In this document: piece after piece, positions 17,954-27,779 of the stretch
Position numbering within the stretch: the stretch's first letter is position 1
Layout: the number at the start of each line of letters is the position of its first letter
From: Novacetimonas maltaceti
GTDB taxonomy: Bacteria; Pseudomonadota; Alphaproteobacteria; Acetobacterales; Acetobacteraceae
Reading direction: 5' to 3'
NCBI RefSeq assembly: GCF_002906255.1
Contig: NZ_POTC01000023.1
Span: forward strand, 1 to 48,642
DNA length: 48,642 nucleotides
The notes under the pieces: model-generated
The model's input: the letters and a program-made list of their open reading frames with translations, nothing else
Databases searched by the model: none
What the model was told of the DNA's origin: nothing
Translations under genes and position numbers: made by a program

Positions 17954-19111
17954 TTATGCAGCCCGCGCCGTGATCGTGGCCCGGGCGAGGCGTCGCGCCT
18001 CCTCATCCCAGCGCAGGACCTGCTCCAGCGTGTCCGCTTTCTGGTTTCCAAGTGATTGCATCACATCCTCGACAACCCGCGCAATATCCCGGAAGCCGAT
18101 TTTACGATTAAGGAAGGCCTCCACGGCAATTTCATTGGCGCCCGACAGGATCGCGGAGGCAGCGCCCCCCGCCCGCAGCGATTCCCGCGCAAGGCGCAGC
18201 GCGGGGAAACGCTCCTCATCGGGTTCCTCGAAATCCAGCCGTGACATGGCGGCAAGGTCAAGGCGCGGGGAATTCGTCGCCATGCGCTTCGGCCACGCCA
18301 GCGTGTGCGCGATGGGAATGCGCATGTCGGCGGAGCCAAGCTGCGCGATGATGCTGCCATCGGTGTACTGGACCATGCTGTGGACCACCGACTGCGGGTG
18401 GACGATGACGCCGATCCTGTCCTCCGTCATGTCGAACAGGCGCGCCGCCTCGATCAGTTCCAGGCCCTTGTTGAACATCGTCGCAGAATCGATGGTGATC
18501 TTGGCCCCCATGCTCCATGTCGGGTGCTTCAGCGCGGCTTCGAGCGGGGCCTTCTCCATCTCCTCGATGCTGGCGCGGCGGAACGGGCCGCCCGATGCCG
18601 TCAGCACGATCTTCTCCACCTGGTCCACCTGCCGGTCGGCCATGGACTGGAAAATGGCGTTATGTTCCGAATCGACCGGCAGCAGCGTCGCCCCCGCCTG
18701 GTGCACCTCGCGCAGCATGACGTCGCCGGCGCAGACCAGCGCTTCCTTGTTCGCCAGCGCCACACACCCGCCATTGCGCACCGCCGCCAGCGTGGGTTCC
18801 AGCCCGATGGCCCCGGTGATCGCAGCCATGGTCCAGTCCACCGGCACGCCCGCCGCGCGGATCACCGCCTCACGCCCGCCGGACACCCGCGTGGATGTCC
18901 CGGCCAGCAGGGTCTCAAGCTCCCCCACCAGGGTTTCATCGGCGATGACGGCGTATTCGGCATCCAGCGCCCGGGCCTGTTCGGCCAACTTCGTGACATT
19001 GCGCCCCCCGACAAGGGCCACGACGCGGAACCGCTCCGGCGCCTGCAACAGCAGATCCACAGTGGAGCAGCCGATGCTGCCGGTACTGCCCAGAACGGAA
19101 ACTGTCTTCAT
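17954..19111 (-). CDS. dxr: 1-deoxy-D-xylulose 5-phosphate reductoisomerase
   Basis: Dxr (IspC) converts DXP to MEP, the committed step of the non-mevalonate isoprenoid pathway that feeds undecaprenyl phosphate, quinones and hopanoids. The 385-residue protein has the NADPH loop LGSTGSIGCSTVDL at the N-terminus, VDSEHNAIFQ, the catalytic flexible-loop region TASGGPFRR, and HPTWSMGAKITIDSATMFNKGLE. The start at 19111 gives the canonical MKTVSVLGSTGSIG. It lies between cdsA (41 bp) and rseP (58 bp). Confidence 0.96.
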   Translation of the reverse strand: MKTVSVLGSTGSIGCSTVDLLLQAPERFRVVALVGGRNVTKLAEQARALDAEYAVIADETLVGELETLLAGTSTRVSGGREAVIRAAGVPVDWTMAAITGAIGLEPTLAAVRNGGCVALANKEALVCAGDVMLREVHQAGATLLPVDSEHNAIFQSMADRQVDQVEKIVLTASGGPFRRASIEEMEKAPLEAALKHPTWSMGAKITIDSATMFNKGLELIEAARLFDMTEDRIGVIVHPQSVVHSMVQYTDGSIIAQLGSADMRIPIAHTLAWPKRMATNSPRLDLAAMSRLDFEEPDEERFPALRLARESLRAGGAASAILSGANEIAVEAFLNRKIGFRDIARVVEDVMQSLGNQKADTLEQVLRWDEEARRLARATITARAA

Positions 19112-19151
19112 CCTACCGATTTCCCCAATCTTCTTTTCATTGCGACCGCGC

Positions 19152-20027
19152 TCAGCGCAGGCCGACATACCAGAAAGCAGCGCCCGCCGCTGCCCCCAGC
19201 GAAATCAATGCAGCCAGCGGTGCCGCCACCAGCAATCCATCAAACCGATCCAGAAGGCCGCCGTGCCCCGGGATGATCGTCCCGGAATCCTTGACGCCGC
19301 GCGCACGCTTGAGCGCGCTTTCCGCAAGGTCGCCCACCTGCGCCGCGATCGCCATGACACCGCCCATCATCGCACCGCGCACCGCGGCCCCCGCCATCGC
19401 ATCGGGCAGCAGGGTCGCGATCGTCGCGCCCCCCGCAATCGCGGCCAGCAGGCCGCCCACCGATCCCGACCATGTCTTGGCCGGAGAGATACGCGGCGCG
19501 AGCTTCGGGCCGCCAACGGCCCGGCCCGTAAGGTAGGCCCCCGTATCGCTCAGCGCGACACACGCCACGACGAACAGGACGACACCCGCGCCCGGATGCG
19601 TCATGAACCGCAGCCACAAAAGCGATACCCCCGCGCAGCCGATCGCCACCTGCCCGCCCCACAGGGCCGGGCCAAAGACGAATCCCGCGCCCATGACAAG
19701 GAACGCGCCGCCCCACTGCCCGCCGAGCGCCGCAGCGGCACAGGCCAGCGGCCATATGAGGTAGAGCACGCCGCGCCAACTGCGCGCGGACAGCGAAAAC
19801 ATCCGCCCCCATTCGGACGCCATGCCGACCATCGCCAGCACGATCATCACGGCATAGGCGACGCCGCCCGCCCACACGCACAGGGCGGCAAGCGGCACGA
19901 TCACCAGCGCGGACAGGACGCGCGCGCGCAGGTCCTTCCACCCGCGCCCCGACCCGCCACCCGGCGGCCGGGGGGCCGAAGGAAACGCAATGACGGTAGG
20001 GGGAGTGGTATCAGACCGGTCTTGCAC
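19152..20027 (-). CDS. cdsA: Phosphatidate cytidylyltransferase
   Basis: CdsA makes CDP-diacylglycerol from phosphatidate and CTP, the branch point of phospholipid synthesis. The protein is strongly hydrophobic with about seven membrane helices and carries the C-terminal CDS signature: SDTGAYLTGRAVGG, KLAPRISPAKTWSGSVGG, and the Asp-containing GTIIPGHGGLLDRFDGL. I place the start at GTG 20027 (291 residues) because AAAGG lies about 8 nt upstream and the gene then overlaps uppS by 17 bp; an ATG at 20087 is an alternative deep inside uppS. Confidence 0.92.
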   Translation of the reverse strand: MQDRSDTTPPTVIAFPSAPRPPGGGSGRGWKDLRARVLSALVIVPLAALCVWAGGVAYAVMIVLAMVGMASEWGRMFSLSARSWRGVLYLIWPLACAAAALGGQWGGAFLVMGAGFVFGPALWGGQVAIGCAGVSLLWLRFMTHPGAGVVLFVVACVALSDTGAYLTGRAVGGPKLAPRISPAKTWSGSVGGLLAAIAGGATIATLLPDAMAGAAVRGAMMGGVMAIAAQVGDLAESALKRARGVKDSGTIIPGHGGLLDRFDGLLVAAPLAALISLGAAAGAAFWYVGLR

Positions 20028-20745
20028 CGAAGCGCCTTTCGCGCCGGGAATAGATCTGAAGCACGGCATCGAAATGCCCGGCATCAAAATCAGGCCACAG
20101 CGTCTCTATGAATATCAGTTCGGCATAGGCCGACTGCCATAACAGGAAATTGGACAGGCGGCTTTCGCCACTCGTGCGCACCACGATGTCGGGATCGGGC
20201 ATGTCCGCCGTCATCAGGAAGCCGCCGAACGTATCCTCGTCCACCTGCGAGGCCGCCAGCGTGCCCGCGTCAATGGCCTTCGCCATGCGCAGCGCCGCCT
20301 GCACGATGTCGGCACGCCCGCCATAGGACAGGGCAAGCACCACCGTCAGCACCGTGTTGGAAGCGGTCTCCATCTCCGCACGGCGGGCTTCGGCGCGCAC
20401 GTCGGGGGCAAAGCGCGACAGGTCGCCGATGATGCGGATACGCACCCCCTTCGCCGCAAGCTCCGCCACCTTGTAGCGCAGGTAGTAGCGCAGGAGGCTG
20501 GTCAGGTCGGCCACCTCCTGCGGGGTGCGCCGCCAGTTTTCGGAGGAAAATGCGTAAAGCGTCAGCCACTTCACCCCGGCGGCCACAGCCGCACGGATGC
20601 AGCGCTGCACCGCCTCCGCCCCGGCGCGATGCCCGGCAAGCAGCGGCAGGCCGCGCGATGCCGCCCACCGCCCGTTGCCGTCCATGATGATCGCCACATG
20701 GACAGGCACGATCCCTGCACGCCGTCCCCCGGCAACTGGGTACAT
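20011..20745 (-). CDS. uppS: Di-trans,poly-cis-undecaprenyl-diphosphate synthase
   Basis: UppS condenses eight isopentenyl diphosphates with farnesyl diphosphate to give the C55 lipid carrier for peptidoglycan and polysaccharide. The 244-residue protein has the catalytic loop AIIMDGNGRWA (Asp22), GHRAGAEAV, YAFSSENWRR, and the C-terminal SGESRLSNFLLWQSAYAE and WPDF. The start at 20745, 7 bp after frr, gives the family length. It overlaps cdsA at its 3' end. Confidence 0.96.
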   Translation of the reverse strand: MYPVAGGRRAGIVPVHVAIIMDGNGRWAASRGLPLLAGHRAGAEAVQRCIRAAVAAGVKWLTLYAFSSENWRRTPQEVADLTSLLRYYLRYKVAELAAKGVRIRIIGDLSRFAPDVRAEARRAEMETASNTVLTVVLALSYGGRADIVQAALRMAKAIDAGTLAASQVDEDTFGGFLMTADMPDPDIVVRTSGESRLSNFLLWQSAYAELIFIETLWPDFDAGHFDAVLQIYSRRERRFGARPV

Positions 20746-20752
20746 GCGGGGG

Positions 20753-21319
20753 TCAGACCTGCTTGATCTCGCGTTCTTTTTCCGCGAGCAGTTCGTCAAC
20801 ACGCTTCACATACTGGTCCGTCAGCTTCTGGATCGCATCGGACCAGACCTTGACGTCATCCTGGCTGATTTCGCCCTTCTTTTCCTGCCCGCGCGTCTGT
20901 TCCATGCCGTCACGACGCACGCCGCGCACCGCGATCTTCGCGTTTTCGGCATACTTGCCCGCCGCGCGCGCCAGTTCGTTGCGGCGTTCCTCGGTCAACT
21001 GGGGGATGGGCACGCGCACGGTCTGGCCATCAGCCGCCGGGTTCAGGCCCAGTCCGCTGTCACGGATCGCGCGTTCCACCGCACCGACAAGCGAGCGGTC
21101 CCACACCTGCACCGTCAGCATCCGCGCCTCCGGCACGGCGATGGAGCCAACCTGCGTCAGCGGAACTTCACCGCCATAGGCTTCCACGCGCACCGGTTCC
21201 AGCAGCGCCGGACTCGCGCGGCCCGAACGCAGGCCGGCAAAATCACGACGCAGGCTTTCCAGCGCGCCATCCATGCGACGGGTTATATCCGCCAGCAAAC
21301 TTTTCTGATCGACAGACAC
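20753..21319 (-). CDS. frr: Ribosome recycling factor
   Basis: RRF splits post-termination ribosomes together with EF-G. The 188-residue protein matches the family (about 185) with the N-terminal [51 protein letters not shown] and [15 protein letters not shown] motifs, and a C-terminal coiled helix ending in a basic segment. It follows pyrH after 73 bp and precedes uppS by 7 bp, the widespread pyrH-frr-uppS order. Confidence 0.97.
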   Translation of the reverse strand: MSVDQKSLLADITRRMDGALESLRRDFAGLRSGRASPALLEPVRVEAYGGEVPLTQVGSIAVPEARMLTVQVWDRSLVGAVERAIRDSGLGLNPAADGQTVRVPIPQLTEERRNELARAAGKYAENAKIAVRGVRRDGMEQTRGQEKKGEISQDDVKVWSDAIQKLTDQYVKRVDELLAEKEREIKQV

Positions 21320-21392
21320 CTTGGCCCTCCCAACATTCCTCAGACGGTCGCGTTCGACCGCAATGCGACTCTATTCGTGCGGGGTGTGCGCC

Positions 21393-22145
21393 TCAGTCCG
21401 AGGCCACGATCGTGGTAAAGCGTCCCTCGCCCCGCATAACGCGCGAAAACGCATCCTTTTCATGGATATTGAACACCACGATCGGCAGCTTGTTTTCACG
21501 CGCAAGGCTGATGGCGGCCGCATCCATGACATTGAGGTCATTGGCCAGCACATCGCGATAGGTCAGCGTATCGTAACGGCGCGCATCGGGCACCTTGCGC
21601 GGGTCGGCGGAATAGACACCATCGACCTGCGTCCCCTTGAACAGGGCGCTGCATTCCATTTCCGCGGCACGCAGGGCGGCCCCCGTATCGGTGGTGAAGA
21701 ACGGGTTGCCGGTGCCGGCGGCGAAGATCACCACGCGCCCCTTTTCCATATGCCGCACGGCGCGGCGGCGGATATAGGGTTCGGCGATGGACGACATCTG
21801 GATCGCACTCATGACGCGGGTGGCGACACCCTGGCGTTCCAGCGAATTCTGCATGAGCAGCGCATTGATCACCGTGGCGAGCATGCCCGCGTAATCACCC
21901 TGCGCACGGTCCATGCCACGGGCGGCGGCCGCGACACCGCGGAAGATGTTGCCACCCCCGATAACCAGACACACCTCCACGCCAGTGCGCGCAACCGCGG
22001 CCACGTCGGCGGCGATTCCATCGACGGTTGCGGGATCGATCCCGTAGGACCCGCCGCCCATCAGGGCCTCGCCCGAAACCTTCAGCAGGACCCGGCGGTA
22101 ACCGGGGGCATTGTCTGGGGCATGATCTGTCAGCGGATTTGTCAT
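21393..22145 (-). CDS. pyrH: UMP kinase
   Basis: PyrH phosphorylates UMP to UDP, supplying the UDP-sugars used by the lipid A genes downstream. The 250-residue protein shows [58 protein letters not shown] and [11 protein letters not shown], typical of the hexameric bacterial enzyme. The start at 22145 gives a slightly long N-terminus (about 15 residues more than E. coli). A candidate promoter lies at 22228-22254. Confidence 0.96.
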   Translation of the reverse strand: MTNPLTDHAPDNAPGYRRVLLKVSGEALMGGGSYGIDPATVDGIAADVAAVARTGVEVCLVIGGGNIFRGVAAAARGMDRAQGDYAGMLATVINALLMQNSLERQGVATRVMSAIQMSSIAEPYIRRRAVRHMEKGRVVIFAAGTGNPFFTTDTGAALRAAEMECSALFKGTQVDGVYSADPRKVPDARRYDTLTYRDVLANDLNVMDAAAISLARENKLPIVVFNIHEKDAFSRVMRGEGRFTTIVASD

Positions 22146-22227
22146 TGGCCCTCGAACACAACAGGAAATAAGACACAGGCGACAGGCCGCCGCCCGCCAG
22201 TGACGGCAGCGCCGACGCAGCACATGT

Positions 22228-22254
22228 CATATAGGGGCTTCGCCCCCCTCACAA
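22228..22254 (-). promoter_or_regulatory. Possible pyrH promoter overlapping a small hairpin
   Basis: On the minus strand TTGTGA (22249-22254) and TATATG (22228-22233) are 15 nt apart, shorter than optimal. The spacer contains GGGGC-TTC-GCCCC, which could fold. It lies about 83 bp before the pyrH start, after the end of era. It could equally be a terminator remnant of the era unit. Confidence 0.3.
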
Positions 22255-22313
22255 GCACACGATACCGATAATGCGGCAATCATACACGCCGCCACGGATC
22301 GTGCATCGGGGTC

Positions 22314-23222
22314 TCAGGCGTCGTCGAGGCCGATGGCGCGCAGGCGGGCGCGTTCCTCATCCCAGCCGGAGCGTTCCTTCACATTGAGGAACAGGTGGCA
22401 TGGCCGGTCGAGCAGGCGCGAAAGTTCCTTGCGCGCGCGTTCGCCAATGCTGCGAATCCGCGACCCGCGTTCCCCGATCAGGATCGCCTTGTGCGATGCG
22501 CGGGCGACATAGATCGTGACCTCGATCCGCACCGACCCGTCGGGGCGTTCCTGAAAGCTTTCGGTCTCCGCCGTGGCGGCATAGGGCACTTCCTCATGCG
22601 TCTGCAGGAAGATCTGCTCACGCACCAGTTCGGCCGCCAGCAGGCGATCGGGCAGGTCCGTCAGGTCGTCTTCGGGATACAGGTACGGCCCCACCGGCAG
22701 TTCGGCGGCCATCCGGTCCATCAGGTCATCCACCCCCTGCCCCGAACGCGCGCTGATCATGAACACGTGCTCCACCGGCAGCAGGGCGGAGAGTTCCGCC
22801 GTCAGCGGCAGCAGCGCCTCGCGCTTCATCAGGTCGGTCTTGTTCAGCACCAGCCACACCCGGCGGTTGCGCTGCGCCAGTTGGGAGACGATCTCGCGCA
22901 CCGCATCGGTCAGGCCCGCGCGCGCATCGACGATCAGCAGCGTGATGTCCGCATCCTCCGCCCCGGTCCAGGCGGCGGCAACCATCGCACGGTCCAGCAT
23001 GCGGCGCGGGCGGAAGATGCCCGGCGTGTCCACCAGCAGCATCTGCGCGTTATTGCGCATCAGGATCCCCAGCACCCGGAACCGCGTCGTCTGCGCCTTG
23101 GGGCTGACGATCGACAGCTTGGTCCCCGCCATGCGGTTCAGCAGCGTGGACTTGCCCGCATTGGGCGCGCCCACGATGGCGACGAAACCGCAGCGGGTCG
23201 TCATGTCTTCATGTTCCGGCAT
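22314..23222 (-). CDS. era: GTPase Era
   Basis: Era binds the 3' end of 16S rRNA and acts in small-subunit maturation. The 302-residue protein has G1 GAPNAGKST (18-26), G3 DTPGIFR, G4 NKTD, G5 SARSGQG, and the C-terminal KH domain with AILIGERGSRIRSIGERARKEL. Starts at 23222 and 23204 are both possible. It follows rnc by 77 bp, forming the usual lepB-rnc-era order; recO, often next, is absent. Confidence 0.96.
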   Translation of the reverse strand: MPEHEDMTTRCGFVAIVGAPNAGKSTLLNRMAGTKLSIVSPKAQTTRFRVLGILMRNNAQMLLVDTPGIFRPRRMLDRAMVAAAWTGAEDADITLLIVDARAGLTDAVREIVSQLAQRNRRVWLVLNKTDLMKREALLPLTAELSALLPVEHVFMISARSGQGVDDLMDRMAAELPVGPYLYPEDDLTDLPDRLLAAELVREQIFLQTHEEVPYAATAETESFQERPDGSVRIEVTIYVARASHKAILIGERGSRIRSIGERARKELSRLLDRPCHLFLNVKERSGWDEERARLRAIGLDDA

Positions 23223-23299
23223 CTGTCATTCCCACGGCTGCGATGGCCGTCCCGAGTGTTCGATTCTGTGTGCCCGCGCCACCATGGGCGCACGCGGCG

Positions 23300-24034
23300 T
23301 CAGCCAAACTGGCTGAGCAGCCTTGCTGCGGCCTCGCTTTCGGCGGCGCGCTTGCTGCCTGCAACGCCTTCGCCGCGCCGTCCCGATGCCTCCACCGAAA
23401 TCACGAAGCGCGGCGCATGCGACGGCCCGTCGGTGGAAACCACCTTGTACACCGGCAGCGGCAGTCCGCGCGCCAGCACCCATTCCTGCAACGCGGTCTT
23501 GGGGTCCTTGGGCGGGCGGGCCTGCGCCACGATGGCATCGTTCCAGGCCCGGCGCACGAAGGCACGGGCCGGTTCCAGCCCGCCATCAAGGTAGATCGCG
23601 CCCAGGATCGCCTCCACCGCGTCGGCCAGCACATTGGCCATCTGGCGCACGCCGGCACGGGCCTCATGCTCCGCCACGTCAAGGGCGGACGGCAGGGCCA
23701 TCTCCTCGGCGATGCGGGCCAGCACCGTACGCGAGACGAGGTGCGCATGGCGCGGGCCAAGCGCGCCTTCCTGCTCATCGGGGAAGCGTTCGAGCAGCCA
23801 TTCCGCCATCAGCAGGCCAAGCACGCGGTCCCCGATGAATTCCAGCCGTTCATTCGACCCCGCGCCACGCCGCGCCACAGACTGGCGCGTGCGCCGCCCG
23901 ACCGCGCTGCTGCGCTGGTGGGCGGCGGAGCGATGGGTCAGCGCCTCGCGCAGCAGGGCAGGGTTATGGAAGGAATAGCCGACATACGCCTCGATCCGTT
24001 CGAATTCGGCCGTGGGACTGCTGGAAGCTTCCAT
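23300..24034 (-). CDS. rnc: Ribonuclease III
   Basis: RNase III cleaves double-stranded RNA, including the rRNA precursor. With the start at 24034 the protein has 244 residues: an N-terminal catalytic domain with the signature NERLEFIGDRVLGLLMAEWL, the second metal-site segment ADAVEAILGAIYLDGG, and a C-terminal dsRNA-binding domain (PKTALQEWVLARG to the end, AAESEAAARLL). There is an unusual Arg/Ser-rich loop (residues about 39-58) between helix 2 and the signature. It begins 2 bp after the lepB stop, so the two are tightly linked. Confidence 0.95.
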   Translation of the reverse strand: MEASSSPTAEFERIEAYVGYSFHNPALLREALTHRSAAHQRSSAVGRRTRQSVARRGAGSNERLEFIGDRVLGLLMAEWLLERFPDEQEGALGPRHAHLVSRTVLARIAEEMALPSALDVAEHEARAGVRQMANVLADAVEAILGAIYLDGGLEPARAFVRRAWNDAIVAQARPPKDPKTALQEWVLARGLPLPVYKVVSTDGPSHAPRFVISVEASGRRGEGVAGSKRAAESEAAARLLSQFG

Positions 24035-24036
24035 GA

Positions 24037-24855
24037 TCAGTGAACCCCCGAAAACAGGCGTCCCCAGCGGATTTCCGTGGGCCATTTCCAGAATTCCCAG
24101 GTCGGGTACTGCGCATCCACCGACAGGAAGATCCACTTCGCCTGCCCCACGAGGTTTTCCATCGGCACGAAGCCGAGATCCTGTGGCGCATCGCCCATGA
24201 AGCGGCTGTCGGCGCTGTCATCGCGGTTGTCGCCCATGACGAAGAAATAGCCCGGCGGCACGACATATTCGGGGGTGTCGTTCTTGTCCCCCTCATCCGT
24301 CAGCTTCAGGATGTCATGCGTCACCGGGGGACGGCCGTCACTGCCGGGCAGGTCCTCGCGATAGCGCTCGCCCTCCATGTGGGTATGGTGTTCGTCCACC
24401 GCGACATACTCGCCTTCCGACGTGCGGGGCACGAGGGCGCCGTTCAGGTAAAGCTGCCCCTCGCGCATCTGGATGCGGTCACCCGGCAGGCCGATCACCC
24501 GCTTGATGTAGTCGATGGACGTATCCTTGGTGAAGCGGAACACGGCGACATCGCCACGATGGGGTTCGCTGCCGAAGATGCGGCCGCTGAACAGGTTGGG
24601 CGACAGCGGCAGGGAAAAGTGCGAGTAGCCATAGCTGTATTTGGCGACCCACACATAATCCCCCACCTGCAATGTCGGGATCATCGAACCGGACGGGATG
24701 TTGAACGGCTCGAACAGGGCGGTGCGCACGAACAGCGCGATCGCCCCCGCCACCACGACAGTACGCAGGAGTTCCAGCATGCCGCGCGTCCCCGTGGCGG
24801 GGGGATTCGTCAGGGCAGTTGGCGTCTGGGGGTCATCGCTCGACATGTTCTTCAT
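24037..24855 (-). CDS. lepB: Signal peptidase I
   Basis: LepB cleaves signal peptides from exported proteins at the periplasmic face. The 272-residue protein has one N-terminal membrane anchor (about 28-48), the catalytic Ser57 in NIPSGSMIPTL, the catalytic Lys in DYIKRVIGLPGD, and the box E motif MGDNRDDSADSR. The Ser-Lys dyad is intact. Starts at 24855 (chosen) and 24846 are close alternatives. It lies in the acpS-lepB-rnc-era run, 110 bp after acpS. Confidence 0.95.
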   Translation of the reverse strand: MKNMSSDDPQTPTALTNPPATGTRGMLELLRTVVVAGAIALFVRTALFEPFNIPSGSMIPTLQVGDYVWVAKYSYGYSHFSLPLSPNLFSGRIFGSEPHRGDVAVFRFTKDTSIDYIKRVIGLPGDRIQMREGQLYLNGALVPRTSEGEYVAVDEHHTHMEGERYREDLPGSDGRPPVTHDILKLTDEGDKNDTPEYVVPPGYFFVMGDNRDDSADSRFMGDAPQDLGFVPMENLVGQAKWIFLSVDAQYPTWEFWKWPTEIRWGRLFSGVH

Positions 24856-24965
24856 AAATCCGGCTTCGTGCTCGACCGGGCGCAATACTGGACCGGACGC
24901 GTATTCTGGCGATCAAGCCCACGGGGCCATGCGCTGTCAAGCATGGGCGGCCATGCATGGGACGA

Positions 24966-25379
24966 TCAGGCGATCGGCGCGACATCCGCAACGATGACGA
25001 CCTGGGCGAAGGCATAAGGGTATTCGTCCGTCATCGTCACCATGATGCGCGGCGCATACCCGTCCGGCACGATTTCAGCAAGCCGCGCGCGCGCGCCACC
25101 CGACAGCACCATGACCGGCTGCCCGCCGGGCAGGTTTTCCACGCCAAGGTCGCGATGGAACACGCCACGGGCGAATCCGGTGCCCAGCGCCTTGGCGCAG
25201 GCTTCCTTCGCCGCCCAGCGCTTGGCATAGGTACCAAGCCGCGCCTGCCCCGAACGCCGGTTGGCGGCCGCACGTTCGCGCGCGGTGAAAACCCGGTTTT
25301 CGAACCGCGCGCCGTGATGGGCAAGGACACGCTCGACACGGCGGATGTCGCACAGGTCCGACCCGATCCCGATCATCAT
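24966..25379 (-). CDS. acpS: Holo-[acyl-carrier-protein] synthase
   Basis: AcpS transfers the phosphopantetheine arm of CoA to acyl carrier protein. The 137-residue protein has the metal-binding [13 protein letters not shown] (Asp8), [11 protein letters not shown] and the conserved [15 protein letters not shown] helix. The length is typical (about 125-140). Methionine codons 1 and 2 are adjacent, so the start could be 25379 or 25376. In many alphaproteobacteria pdxJ sits between rsh and acpS; here acpS follows rsh directly with a 30-bp gap. Confidence 0.95.
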   Translation of the reverse strand: MMIGIGSDLCDIRRVERVLAHHGARFENRVFTARERAAANRRSGQARLGTYAKRWAAKEACAKALGTGFARGVFHRDLGVENLPGGQPVMVLSGGARARLAEIVPDGYAPRIMVTMTDEYPYAFAQVVIVADVAPIA

Positions 25380-25409
25380 GAACCCGCGCCCCTCATTGCC
25401 GGAACACCT

Positions 25410-27755
25410 TCACCCCCTGGCACGCTCGACCTGCACCACGCCGGTTTCCGCCCGCAGCGCCGCCATGATGGCCGACAGGTGGCGCAGGTCACGCACCTCG
25501 ATATCGGCAAGGATCTCCATGAATTCCAGCTGCCGGTTGACGATGCGCAGGTTCACCATCACGCCCTCATGCTTGGTCGCGATATTCGTCAGCGTCGCAA
25601 GGACCGAAGGTTCGTTGGCGGTCACGACGCTCAGCCGCCCGACATGGGTGCCCCCCGCATTGCGCGCGATCAGGTCGTAATCCCAGTTCAGGTCCATGAA
25701 GCGTTCGGGCGTGGCCGCGAACGTCTCCAGCGTCTGGCATCCCTGTGCATGGACCGTGATCCCCTTGCCGGTGGACACGATGCCCACAATGCGGTCACCG
25801 GGCAGCGGATGGCAGCAGCCCGCGAAATGCACCGCCATCCCCGCACCCACGCCCGCCAGCGCCATGCCGGCCGCATTCTTGCGCCGGGCGGCGGAAAAAG
25901 CGGTCGAGCTTTCCGCCGAACGCATCGACAGGCCGGGCACCATGCGCGGCGCACGCGGCGCGCGGCGCAGTTCGGGATAGGCCGCCTGCACCACCTCACG
26001 CGCGGACAGGTTGCCATTGCCCACCGCCACATACAGGTCCGCCACCGAGGACAGGCGCAGGTCCTTGAGCAGGGATTCGAGCACCTTTTCCGACCCGTCC
26101 ACGCCTTCCTGCCGGAACGACTTGGCCAGCGCCACGCGCCCGCTGTCGAGATGCGATTCACGCTGCTGCAGCGCCACATGGCGGCGGATGCGCGCCCGCG
26201 CCTTGCCCGTGACGACAAAACGCTCCCACGAGGGCGAAGGCGTGCCGCCACGCGCGGTCATGATCTCCACCTGGTCGCCATTCTGCAGTTCGTGGCGCAG
26301 GGGCATCAGGCGGCCATTGATACGCGCGCCGACACAACTGTCGCCCACCTGGCTGTGCACGGCATAGGCAAAGTCGATCGGGGTCGCGCCACGCGGCAGG
26401 GAGATCAACTGCCCCTTCGGCGTGAAGCAGAACACCTGGTCCTGATAGAGTTCGAGCTTGGTATTTTCGAGGAATTCATCCGGCGCGGCCGAATCCTCAA
26501 GGATGTCGAGCAGGTCCTGCACCCAGCGCAGGCCGGACACCACGTGGGAGGCATCCTCGATCTTCCCGTCGCCGCCCTGCTTGTACAGCCAGTGCGAGGC
26601 GACCCCGTTTTCCGCCACGTCGTGCATTTCCGCCGTGCGGATCTGCACCTCGATCTTCTGGTTGCGCGGATGGCGCAGGGTCACGCCGGTATGCAGGCTC
26701 TGGTAACCGTTGACCTTGGGGGTGGAGATGTAGTCCTTGAACCGCCCCGCGATCACGGGATAGGCCGCATGCACCGCGCCAAGCGTGACATAGCACCCCT
26801 CGCGCGAGGGGACGATGATGCGGAACGCCATGATGTCCGACAGCTGCTCGAACGCGACATTGCGCCGCTGCATCTTCTCCCAGATGGAATAGGGCGTCTT
26901 CTCCCGCCCCGTGACCTCCACGCCCTTCAGCCCGGCCTCCGCGCACAGGTTCTGCAGTTCGTGGCGGATTTCCTCGATCACGTCCGCGCCCTGCCCGCGC
27001 AGGTAGTTCAGGCGGGCGCGGATGGTGGCCATCGCTTCGGGCTCAAGCTCCGCGAAGGAAAGGTTCTGAAGCTCGACCTTCACCTTCTCCATGCCGATAC
27101 GATCGGCAAGCGGGGCATAGATTTCCATGGTTTCGCGCGCGATGCGCTGCCGGCGGTCAAGGCGCTGCACGTAATGCAGCGTGCGCATGTTGTGCAGCCG
27201 GTCCGCAAGCTTGACGATCAGCACGCGGATGTCCTTGGACATCGCAAGGACGAGCTTGCGGAAATTCTCCGCCTGCTTGGTGCGGTCGGACTGGAGTTCC
27301 AGCCGGGTCAGCTTGGTCACGCCATCGACGAGTTCCGCGATGGTCGCGCCGAACTGCGTGCGCAACTGCGCCTGCGTGACGCCGGTATCCTCGATCGTGT
27401 CATGGAGCAGCGCGGTCGCGATGGAGGCGGTGTCCAGCCGGAACCCGGCAAGGATGTTCGCCACCGCGAGCGGGTGCGTGATGTAGGGATCGCCGTTGTC
27501 GCGGGCCTGCCCTTCATGCGCCCTGTACGCCACGTCGAATGCGCGGCGGATCAGGTCGATGTCCGCGCCGGGGTCATAGGCCTGGATGCGGCGGATCAGC
27601 CCGTCACAGGAAATGGCGCGCCCGGTGGCGGGCGGCGTATCCTGCGCCGCCACGGCCGGGACGGCATCCGTCGTGGCGGATGCAGGCGCCTGCGTGGCGG
27701 GCATGGCAGGGGACGTGAGGGAAGCCGCCGTTTCAGAGCCGACCCGATCCGTCAC
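25410..27755 (-). CDS. Bifunctional (p)ppGpp synthetase/hydrolase RelA/SpoT homologue
   Basis: Rsh makes and degrades the stringent-response alarmone (p)ppGpp. The 781 residues comprise a low-complexity Ala/Thr/Pro N-terminus (about 10-48) and an HD hydrolase domain with His80, His94 and the active-site LLHDTIED (117-123). A synthetase domain has the RFKD motif of bifunctional enzymes and VNGYQSLHTGV; then come a TGS domain (VFCFTPKGQLISLPRGATPIDFAYAVH), a zinc-finger/RIS region (AGCCHPLPGD) and a C-terminal ACT domain. The intact HD pair and the RFKD rather than acidic motif indicate both activities. It is the only rsh in the window and lies 24 bp after rpoZ, the classical pairing. Confidence 0.96.
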   Translation of the reverse strand: MTDRVGSETAASLTSPAMPATQAPASATTDAVPAVAAQDTPPATGRAISCDGLIRRIQAYDPGADIDLIRRAFDVAYRAHEGQARDNGDPYITHPLAVANILAGFRLDTASIATALLHDTIEDTGVTQAQLRTQFGATIAELVDGVTKLTRLELQSDRTKQAENFRKLVLAMSKDIRVLIVKLADRLHNMRTLHYVQRLDRRQRIARETMEIYAPLADRIGMEKVKVELQNLSFAELEPEAMATIRARLNYLRGQGADVIEEIRHELQNLCAEAGLKGVEVTGREKTPYSIWEKMQRRNVAFEQLSDIMAFRIIVPSREGCYVTLGAVHAAYPVIAGRFKDYISTPKVNGYQSLHTGVTLRHPRNQKIEVQIRTAEMHDVAENGVASHWLYKQGGDGKIEDASHVVSGLRWVQDLLDILEDSAAPDEFLENTKLELYQDQVFCFTPKGQLISLPRGATPIDFAYAVHSQVGDSCVGARINGRLMPLRHELQNGDQVEIMTARGGTPSPSWERFVVTGKARARIRRHVALQQRESHLDSGRVALAKSFRQEGVDGSEKVLESLLKDLRLSSVADLYVAVGNGNLSAREVVQAAYPELRRAPRAPRMVPGLSMRSAESSTAFSAARRKNAAGMALAGVGAGMAVHFAGCCHPLPGDRIVGIVSTGKGITVHAQGCQTLETFAATPERFMDLNWDYDLIARNAGGTHVGRLSVVTANEPSVLATLTNIATKHEGVMVNLRIVNRQLEFMEILADIEVRDLRHLSAIMAALRAETGVVQVERARG

Positions 27756-27779
27756 ATCCGTCCCCTTCCGTCAAAAGTG